47,005 nt of DNA. Origin: an uncultured Bacteroidales bacterium. Lineage in GTDB: Bacteria > Bacteroidota > Bacteroidia > Bacteroidales > UBA932. The translations under genes were made by a program, and so were the position numbers. The notes under the pieces are model-generated. The model was not told where the DNA came from. It did not search any database and saw nothing but the letters and a program-made list of their open reading frames with translations. This document shows positions 41,903 to 47,005 of this stretch, piece by piece. The stretch lies in contig CALUQB010000021.1 of NCBI GenBank assembly GCA_944322815.1, positions 1 through 47,005 on the forward strand. The letters run 5' to 3'. Position 1 is the first letter of the stretch, and each line of letters starts with the position of its first letter.

Positions 41903-43170
41903 ATCAGAAAAAGATAGCATTTGTGACTCTCGGCTGCAAGCTGAACTATGCCGAGACGTCCACATACGAACGGGAACTCGTCAGGGCAGGCCTGAAACCT
42001 GTCGGCTGGACAGAGGATGCGGACATATTCCTGGTGAATACCTGCACGGTCACCGAGCATTCGGACAAGAAATGCAGGAATATCATCAGGAAACTTCACA
42101 GGCTGCGTCCTGAGGCCGATATCGTGGTGACAGGATGCTATGCCCAGCTGAAGCGGGATGAGATATCGCGGATCGAGGGTGTGAAGCTTGTTTTCGGGGC
42201 TGAGGAAAAATCCATGGTAGTACCGGCGATTCTCGCCGGCATTGCCGGTGAAACCGGCCTTGACAACCTTTCCGGGAACGGCATGAACGGAACGTTTTTC
42301 CCGGCATACTCTTCCGGAGAAAGGACCAGGTCATTCCTGAAAGTACAGGATGGGTGTGACTATTTCTGCGCTTACTGTACAGTCCCGTATGCAAGGGGCA
42401 GAAGCAGGAACATACCTGTGGCCGACATAGTCGTACAGGCAGAGGAAATCGCGGCATCCGGCGTGAAGGAGATTGTCCTGACAGGAGTGAATACGGGAGA
42501 TTTCGGAAAAAGTACAGGCGAAAGCTTCATCGATCTTCTTAAAGCTCTGGACAGGGTCGATGGCATAGAAAGATACAGGATCTCATCCATAGAGCCTAAT
42601 CTGCTGACAGAAGAGACCGTGGACTGGATAGCGTCCGGCACGAAGTTCCTGCCGCATTTCCATATCCCGTTACAGTCCGGAAGCGATACCGTATTGCATG
42701 AAATGGGCAGAAGATACGATACGGCTGCGTTTGAGGCGAAGATACGGTATATCAGGGAAAGAATGGAGGGTCCCGGTGCCTTGAAGGTCTTTTTCGGCAT
42801 AGATGTCATAGTAGGGTTTCCTGGTGAAACCGATGAGCTGTTCCGGGAAACATTCAGTTTTCTGAAAGACAGGATAAGGCCGGCGTTCATCCATATTTTC
42901 CCTTATTCCCGCAGGACAGGGACGAAAGCAGCGGCCAGGAAAGACCAGGTCCAGGATTCTGTAAAGACCGAAAGGGTGAAGATTCTGGAAGAGCTGTGCG
43001 GTGAGCTGCACGGGGAATTCATCGCAATGCATCGCGGGATGAAGGCTCACGTACTTTTCGAAAGTTCGGAGAAAGAAGGCATGATGGCAGGATATACTGA
43101 AAATTACATCAGGATAGAGAAGCCGTACGATGCCGCGATGACAGGCAAGATAGTGGAAGTGGAACTGTAA
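41899..43170 (+). CDS. mtaB: tRNA t6A37 methylthiotransferase MtaB
   Basis: This 423-residue radical SAM enzyme has the UPF0004 domain with three cluster cysteines (LGCKLNYAET, NTCTVTEHSDKKCR, TGCYAQL), then the radical SAM motif CDYFCAYC with the usual GRSRN following, and a C-terminal TRAM-like region (HVLFESSEKEGMMAGYTENYIRIE). NTCTVTEHSDKK and FLKVQDGCDYFCAYCTVP fit MtaB rather than MiaB or RimO. It adds a methylthio group to t6A37 made by TsaD, giving ms2t6A, mostly in tRNA-Lys(UUU). It overlaps folB by 4 bases and is followed after 22 bases by the metallo-hydrolase. Confidence 0.95.
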   Translation: MNQKKIAFVTLGCKLNYAETSTYERELVRAGLKPVGWTEDADIFLVNTCTVTEHSDKKCRNIIRKLHRLRPEADIVVTGCYAQLKRDEISRIEGVKLVFGAEEKSMVVPAILAGIAGETGLDNLSGNGMNGTFFPAYSSGERTRSFLKVQDGCDYFCAYCTVPYARGRSRNIPVADIVVQAEEIAASGVKEIVLTGVNTGDFGKSTGESFIDLLKALDRVDGIERYRISSIEPNLLTEETVDWIASGTKFLPHFHIPLQSGSDTVLHEMGRRYDTAAFEAKIRYIRERMEGPGALKVFFGIDVIVGFPGETDELFRETFSFLKDRIRPAFIHIFPYSRRTGTKAAARKDQVQDSVKTERVKILEELCGELHGEFIAMHRGMKAHVLFESSEKEGMMAGYTENYIRIEKPYDAAMTGKIVEVEL

Positions 43171-43192
43171 TGGCCGCAAGGCGGCAGAAAAC

Positions 43193-44047
43193 ATGAAGAC
43201 AAGACTCGAATTCTTAGGCACAGGCACATCACAGGGAGTGCCGATGATAGGCTGCGACTGCAGCGTATGCAGGTCCGCGGATCCGCGGGACAGGAGATAC
43301 AGATCGTCGGCGTTCGTACAATACGGAGGACTGGACATTCTCGTGGATGCCGGACCGGATTTCAGAAGCCAGATGCTGAGGGCAAGCATACGGCATCTGG
43401 ATGCCATACTTCTGACCCACAACCACAAGGATCATACAGGCGGGCTTGACGATGTCCGCGCATTCAATTACATAGAACGTGCACCGATACGGATTTTCTG
43501 CGAAAAATATGTCGAAGAATCGCTCAGGAAAGAGTACAGCTACGCTTTTTCCGAGATCCGGTATCCGGGAGTGCCTGAATGGCAGATAACGAATATAGAT
43601 GAGAATCCGTTCCTTGTAGAGGAGAATGTGCCCAAGGTGAGGCTGTCGTGGGTGGACGGAAAAGGATACGAGAAAATTCCGTGCGGGCAGCCCGAACATC
43701 TGAAAAGCGTGGAAGTCATCCCTGTCCGCGGAAAGCATTTCAATCTTCCTGTACTGGGATACCGTTTCGGAAAGATAGCGTATCTGACTGACATGAATTT
43801 CATCCCTGAACAGGAGTTCGCCAAACTTGAGGGACTGGACCATTTCATCATCAATTGCGTCCGCCGTGGAAAACATCTTTCGCATTTTTCACTGGAGGAG
43901 GCCATAGCGATAGCCAGGCGCGTCGGTGCGAAGCATTCATGGCTGACCCACCTGTCGCACAGGCTTCCTGCGTATGAGGATCTGTGCCGTGAGCTGCCTG
44001 CCGGCATACTTCCGGCTTACGACGGTCTTGTGATCGAGAGCGAATAG
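43193..44047 (+). CDS. Metallo-beta-lactamase-fold hydrolase (PhnP-like)
   Basis: This 284-residue protein starts LEFLGTGTSQGVPMIGCDCSVC, where the GTGTSQGVP loop and the CxCxxC group are those of the PhnP subfamily (the cysteines bind a structural zinc). The active-site motif is THNHKDHTGG near 78; further metal ligands are RGKHFN, LTDMNF and the C-terminal LTHLSHRL. PhnP is a cyclic phosphodiesterase; Bacteroidetes members next to mtaB have no proven substrate, and a nucleotide or RNA phosphodiester is a reasonable guess only. It closes the tamB operon; its stop is 85 bases before tRNA-Gly, with no obvious intrinsic terminator between. Confidence 0.9.
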   Translation: MKTRLEFLGTGTSQGVPMIGCDCSVCRSADPRDRRYRSSAFVQYGGLDILVDAGPDFRSQMLRASIRHLDAILLTHNHKDHTGGLDDVRAFNYIERAPIRIFCEKYVEESLRKEYSYAFSEIRYPGVPEWQITNIDENPFLVEENVPKVRLSWVDGKGYEKIPCGQPEHLKSVEVIPVRGKHFNLPVLGYRFGKIAYLTDMNFIPEQEFAKLEGLDHFIINCVRRGKHLSHFSLEEAIAIARRVGAKHSWLTHLSHRLPAYEDLCRELPAGILPAYDGLVIESE

Positions 44048-44112
44048 ATCCGGCAAGCATGGGATGAGAAGTAATTTTTATGATTTTTTCTCTATGTTTC
44101 CGGAAAATATAC

Positions 44113-44120
44113 TATATTTG
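44113..44120 (+). promoter_or_regulatory. -7 box of tRNA-Gly
   Basis: TATATTTG, an exact TAnnTTTG, lies 12 bases before the mature 5' end of the tRNA. The -33 region is T-rich without a clear TTTG. Confidence 0.65.
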
Positions 44121-44132
44121 CAGTCCATTCAG

Positions 44133-44205
44133 GCGGAAATAGCTCAGTTGGTAGAGCATCAGCTTCCCAAGCTGAGGGTCGCGAGTTCGAATCTCGTTTT
44201 CCGCT
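44133..44205 (+). tRNA. tRNA-Gly (anticodon CCC)
   Basis: The acceptor GCGGAAA pairs perfectly with TTTCCGC, with discriminator T73 as in glycine tRNAs. The D-stem is GCTC/GAGC, the anticodon arm TCAGC-TTCCCAA-GCTGA, and the T-arm GCGAG-TTCGAAT-CTCGT. CCA is not encoded, in contrast to tRNA-Ala in this window. A hairpin with a T-rich tail follows directly. Confidence 0.97.
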
Positions 44206-44326
44206 CATTCAGGTCGCTGCATCCTATGGATGCGGCGACTTTCTGTTTATAATGGCTATGAGCTTGCTCATTAAGGTATTATAAACAGAAAGGAGCATGA
44301 GCGAAGCTCAATGACGACCTGAATGA
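44205..44326 (+). repeat. Nested palindrome behind tRNA-Gly (unit 1)
   Basis: An outer perfect 12-bp inverted repeat (TCATTCAGGTCG at 44205-44216 with CGACCTGAATGA at 44315-44326) encloses a terminator-like hairpin (44213-44239, stem GTCGCTGCATCC/GGATGCGGCGAC with a G-U pair, then TTTCTGTTT) and a perfect 15-bp inverted repeat (CTTTCTGTTTATAAT at 44239-44253 with its complement at 44278-44292). The first hairpin alone would end the tRNA transcript. Confidence 0.9.
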
Positions 44327-44366
44327 AAGTGCCTCCCTGGCGAAGGGAAAGAGAAAAGGAAGCGCA

Positions 44367-44471
44367 GCGAGCTAATCTCGTTTTCCGCTCCAGCAGACCG
44401 CTGTAGCCGCAGGCTATGGCGGTCTTTCATTTCAAGACGGAAAGTTTGCTTTCAACGGCTCGAAATGAAAG
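44367..44471 (+). repeat. Second tRNA-Gly 3' end followed by hairpins (unit 2)
   Basis: AATCTCGTTTTCCGCTC at 44374-44390 repeats the last 16 bases of tRNA-Gly plus one (44190-44206); similarity reaches back to GCGAG (44367-44371) with one base lost in the T-loop. As behind the real tRNA, a G+C-rich hairpin follows (44396-44424, GACCGCTGTAGCC/GGCTATGGCGGTC) and then a perfect 10-bp inverted repeat (CTTTCATTTC 44424-44433 with GAAATGAAAG 44462-44471). The offset between the two copies is 184 bases. No acceptor 5' half or anticodon is present. Confidence 0.85.
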
Positions 44472-44664
44472 GGCGACAAGGACGCCAGCCCTACAACGGT
44501 CCGCTTGAAAGGCACTTTGTGTAAGCAGGTGTGAAAGCGATTTTTATTATACGAAAAATTCAGTTTGGTTTCCGGAAAAATTTGGAATGGATTTGGCTGG
44601 CAATTTATCCGGTTATAGATAAAAAGATTATATTTGCATTGGATGACAAACAAAGGAAGTGGAT
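44472..44664 (+). other. Non-coding stretch before the antitoxin gene
   Basis: No gene is seen. The region is A+T-rich in its right half. A TATATTTG box at 44629-44636 is an exact -7 match and probably serves the antitoxin, whose ATG is at 44665 behind AAGGAAG. Confidence 0.5.
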
Positions 44665-44850
44665 ATGGCAACATATACGATAACAATAGATGAAAGGACA
44701 AAATCCGGTAAAAGGGTTGTCGATTATCTGAAATCACATGGGATAATCGAAGTTCCGAATGAGACAACAAGAAAGGCACTCCGAGAAATCAAGGAGAGTA
44801 AAGTAACCAGATGCAAGACAATGAAAGAATTCATTGAATCCCTCAAATGA
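44665..44850 (+). CDS. Small antitoxin-like protein
   Basis: This is a 61-residue protein starting MATYTITIDERTKSGKRVV; I choose the ATG at 44665 over the GTG two codons earlier because AAGGAAG lies close upstream. The start (a beta-strand TYTITIDE followed by a helix with KRVVDYLK) and the lysine-rich C-terminal half are those of small antitoxins paired with RelE/YafQ-type toxins in Bacteroidetes. Its stop overlaps the ATG of a toxin-like frame (ATGA), the usual antitoxin-toxin order. The toxin is broken, so this is an orphan; it may be kept as protection against related toxins or may be decaying. The family name is not certain from sequence alone. Confidence 0.75.
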   Translation: MATYTITIDERTKSGKRVVDYLKSHGIIEVPNETTRKALREIKESKVTRCKTMKEFIESLK

Positions 44851-44944
44851 AACGGGAAATCATATATGCCAACCAGTTCAAAATTGACATGAAACTGGCA
44901 GAGGGGGAAGTTATTTATCGGATACCTGCTTTCAACGACCTGCG
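44847..44944 (+). pseudogene. Remnant of a RelE/YafQ-like toxin gene
   Basis: The frame begins MKREIIYANQFKIDMKLA, the typical start of YafQ/RelE mRNA-interferase toxins of Bacteroidetes, and overlaps the antitoxin stop. About 70 residues of the expected toxin body are missing: after KLA comes EGEVIYRIPAFNDL, where IYRI may be left from the C-terminal strand (usual form LLIYRI). The frame then runs on into the antisense of menA without family sequence. The catalytic residues are therefore absent. An internal deletion is the simplest explanation; homology was judged from memory. Confidence 0.65.
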
Positions 44945-45850
44945 TCAACAGCCGATCAGAAAATCCAACAGAAATGCAAGAGACAGGGACAGGCTGAACA
45001 TCACCTGCAGCTTTGCAGTACTCTCGTCGAGGGAAACTATGGCCTGCATCCCCTCATTACGATAACGCATGGCTGTACGGACATTCTGCAAAGCAGGATA
45101 TGCCGCCAGGAAGACCAGCAATGTCCACCACGGGAAAATATGTCCCAGAGCACAACTGAAAACCCACAGAAACGGGAAAGTAATCTCGAAACAATAAACG
45201 ACTACCGATACCCTGCCGCCAAGACGCATGGCTATGGTGGAAATGCCTGCCCTCTTGTCAGTGGCGACATCACGAAGATTGTTTATATGCAATATGGCCA
45301 CGGTAATCAATCCTACAGGTATGGCCACCCACAAAACACTCCAGTCCACAAATCCTACTGTCACATACGAAGTTCCTATGGCAGGCAATATGCCGAACGC
45401 AAGGAGAATGACCAGATCTCCCACAGCTGCGTACTTCAAAGGAGGATACAGAAGGGCACAAGCCACGCCGGCCAATCCTATCCACAGAAGAGGAAGTCCT
45501 GTAAGAAACATGAGGGTCATGCCACCTGCGACTGCCACCAGCAGCAGGCAAAACGACAGTTTCCTGATTTCCTTAGGAGTAAACATACCCGACGTAAGAG
45601 TCTTCGCACCGAAAGTATCGGCGGCATCGACCTTTTTCCTGAAATCAAACAAGTCGCTCCAGGTATTTCCGGCACTGTGGAAAAGAATCATATTCACCAG
45701 AGCCCACACTCCATAACCCCATTTGATATCTGTATACGATACATGCCACGACAGATATAGAAGTGTGACCAACGGCATGATCGAGGCAGGAAAAGACCAT
45801 GGCCTCACGGCTATCATCCATTCTTTTAACGAATGTTTCATTTTCACCAT
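44945..45850 (-). CDS. menA: UbiA-family prenyltransferase, probably 1,4-dihydroxy-2-naphthoate polyprenyltransferase
   Basis: This 301-residue membrane protein has eight or nine membrane segments and the two aspartate motifs of UbiA enzymes: NTWSDLFDFRKKVDAADT (near 62, usual NDxxDxxxD) and NNLRDVATDKRAG (near 190), which bind prenyl diphosphate through Mg2+. The start EWMIAVRPWSFPASIMPL and NLRDVATDKRAGISTIAMRLG fit MenA, which attaches the side chain in menaquinone synthesis. Starts at 45850 (MVKMKH) or 45841 (MKHSL) are both possible. gpsA ends 4 bases upstream, so they share an mRNA. The gene's stop abuts the toxin remnant, so its own terminator may have been altered. Confidence 0.88.
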   Translation of the reverse strand: MVKMKHSLKEWMIAVRPWSFPASIMPLVTLLYLSWHVSYTDIKWGYGVWALVNMILFHSAGNTWSDLFDFRKKVDAADTFGAKTLTSGMFTPKEIRKLSFCLLLVAVAGGMTLMFLTGLPLLWIGLAGVACALLYPPLKYAAVGDLVILLAFGILPAIGTSYVTVGFVDWSVLWVAIPVGLITVAILHINNLRDVATDKRAGISTIAMRLGGRVSVVVYCFEITFPFLWVFSCALGHIFPWWTLLVFLAAYPALQNVRTAMRYRNEGMQAIVSLDESTAKLQVMFSLSLSLAFLLDFLIGC

Positions 45851-45854
45851 AATT

Positions 45855-46874
45855 TCAGCAGTTTATATCCAACATCGAACTAAGCTCGGCCATGGCCTTG
45901 CGCGGAGACCTGTTCCTGTACAACACTTCATACACCATGTCCGCTATAGGCATGCTTACCTTATGTTTCAGATTTATGTGTCGTATACACTCGGCTGCAT
46001 AATACCCTTCAGCGACCATGGTCATCTCATTCAAGGCACTCTTGACTGTACATCCATGACCTATAAGCAGCCCCAGCCTGCGGTTCCTGCTGTATGAAGA
46101 ATAGCATGTAACCAGAAGATCCCCGAGATATGCGGAATTGAAAGTATTTCTGGAATCCGGATAACTCTCCTCTATGAAGCGAGTCATTTCGTTCGCACAG
46201 TTAGACACCAGCACGGCGATGAAATTATCACCGTAGCCAAGACCTTTCGCCAGACCGGCAGACAAAGCATAGATATTCTTGAGAATGGATGCGTATTCTA
46301 CACCGTACAGGTCACTTGAATAACATACATGGACATATTTTCCGGCCAGCTTCTCCCCTACCGCCCTGGCATTGTCCTCATCTGCACTGGCCAATGTCAG
46401 AAACGAAAGTTTGCCTCTGGACACCTCTTCAGCGTGAGTAGGACCGGCTATGATCCCCATCTGCCTGAAGCTCAGGGAATATCTGTCATGCAGATACTCC
46501 GCCACAGTCTGCCAGCTTCCAGGGATAATACCCTTTATCGCTGAAATAATGAATTTGTTCTCCAGGGAAACAGTCAACGGTGCCAGAAAATCCTTCAGGA
46601 AAGCCGAAGGGACCGAAATGATCACCACATCAGCATTAGCGACCACATGGTTTATGTCATCGGAAGGATGAATATACTCCCTTTCGAACTCAAGCTCAGC
46701 CAGATACTTAGGGTTTCTCCCGTCATTCAGAAGACCGTCCAGGACTTCCGGATTCCGTACATACCACTCTACCACCGCCTTATTGTTTCTGGTAAGCATT
46801 CCCACAATAGCCGTCGCCCAGCTGCCGTATCCTATGACAGCATATCTGGCATCTTTTCCTATTTGAACTTCCAT
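45855..46874 (-). CDS. gpsA: NAD(P)H-dependent glycerol-3-phosphate dehydrogenase
   Basis: I take the ATG at 46872-46874 (MEVQIGKDARYAV), giving 339 residues; an open frame to 46904 crosses the leader. The Rossmann motif is GYGSWATAI (usual GAGAWGTAL), followed by SVPSAFLKDF, SAIKGIIPGS, AGPTHAEEVSRGK and the catalytic lysine region LKNIYALSAGLAKGLGYGDN. The C-terminal domain has RNRRLGLLIGHG and AEGYYAAECI. It reduces dihydroxyacetone phosphate to sn-glycerol 3-phosphate for phospholipids. A TATATTTG box (minus, 46932-46939) lies about 58 bases upstream. menA follows after 4 bases. Confidence 0.95.
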   Translation of the reverse strand: MEVQIGKDARYAVIGYGSWATAIVGMLTRNNKAVVEWYVRNPEVLDGLLNDGRNPKYLAELEFEREYIHPSDDINHVVANADVVIISVPSAFLKDFLAPLTVSLENKFIISAIKGIIPGSWQTVAEYLHDRYSLSFRQMGIIAGPTHAEEVSRGKLSFLTLASADEDNARAVGEKLAGKYVHVCYSSDLYGVEYASILKNIYALSAGLAKGLGYGDNFIAVLVSNCANEMTRFIEESYPDSRNTFNSAYLGDLLVTCYSSYSRNRRLGLLIGHGCTVKSALNEMTMVAEGYYAAECIRHINLKHKVSMPIADMVYEVLYRNRSPRKAMAELSSMLDINC

Positions 46875-46931
46875 CAGCCTAAGTTTTGGTCCTTTTGTGA
46901 ACAAAATATGTCACCGGGACAAATTTTCTGG

Positions 46932-46962
46932 CAAATATACGCAGAAGCCGAATGCAATGCAA
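46932..46962 (-). promoter_or_regulatory. Promoter of the gpsA-menA pair
   Basis: On the minus strand the -7 box is TATATTTG (46932-46939), with TTG at 46960-46962, 20 bases further upstream. The -33 region lies inside the hairpin at 46954-46986. Confidence 0.55.
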
Positions 46963-46986
46963 GCGAACTTGTTCGAATTGCATTGC
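46954..46986. repeat. 33-base hairpin at the right end
   Basis: GCAATGCAAGCGAAC and GTTCGAATTGCATTGC are complementary except for a bulge and one mismatch, with a 2-base loop. No T-run follows on either side. It may end an upstream leftward gene outside the window or act on the gpsA promoter it overlaps. Confidence 0.6.
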
Positions 46987-47005
46987 TGAGGCGTGAACAG
47001 TATAT

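Overview
The window is chromosomal DNA of a Bacteroidales bacterium. The genus is not resolved, and the assignment rests on gene content and signals, not on a database match. The reasons are: repeated -7 boxes of the form TAnnTTTG upstream of genes and of both tRNAs; the neighbourhood parA-parB-DUF5683-mltD; a tamB-like gene divergent from tsaD; 5'-nucleotidase and lysine-exporter (LysO) proteins each split over two genes; and mostly weak Shine-Dalgarno sequences. Coding density is high and most of the window is ordinary core genome.

Layout. 1-800 is the visible part of a DUF4143-type AAA ATPase that lacks its P-loop end. 1204-7011 is one rightward block: obg, a PAP2 phosphatase, then four nucleotide-sugar genes (6-dehydrogenase, WbpB-, WbpE- and WbpD-like) expected to turn UDP-GlcNAc into UDP-2,3-diacetamido-2,3-dideoxy-glucuronate for a surface glycan. 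A Fic protein and tRNA-Ala(TGC) lie leftward. dut and murF go right, glnS goes left, and the gap between murF and glnS is filled by a 108-bp tandem duplication and a 121-bp palindromic element. yicC follows. A leftward operon (13662-19775) carries an ABC-2 exporter, a two-gene 5'-nucleotidase and a secreted heparinase-like protein. Then come holA and a serine hydrolase (left), a nitroreductase (right), and the queuosine set queF-queC-yhhQ (left). yhhQ is preceded by a convincing preQ1-I riboswitch. Two-gene LysO (left), priA (right) and a lipid kinase (left) follow.

29135-33597 holds parA, parB, a DUF5683 membrane protein and an MltD-type transglycosylase (chromosome segregation and cell wall). 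An FAD enzyme and tsaD run left, opposite a second rightward operon: tamB, an RsmI-like methyltransferase, folB, mtaB and a PhnP-like metallo-beta-lactamase. tsaD and mtaB act in sequence to make ms2t6A at tRNA position 37. The right end has tRNA-Gly(CCC), a repeat-rich 460-bp stretch with a second copy of the tRNA 3' end, an antitoxin with a broken toxin, then menA and gpsA (left).

The least ordinary parts are the tRNA-Gly duplication with nested palindromes and toxin-antitoxin debris, the related repeats near tRNA-Ala and murF, the degenerate tandem repeat before the ABC operon, and the preQ1 riboswitch. I did not see an obviously new multi-gene defence or mobile system, nor any CRISPR array, rRNA gene, transposase or integrase.
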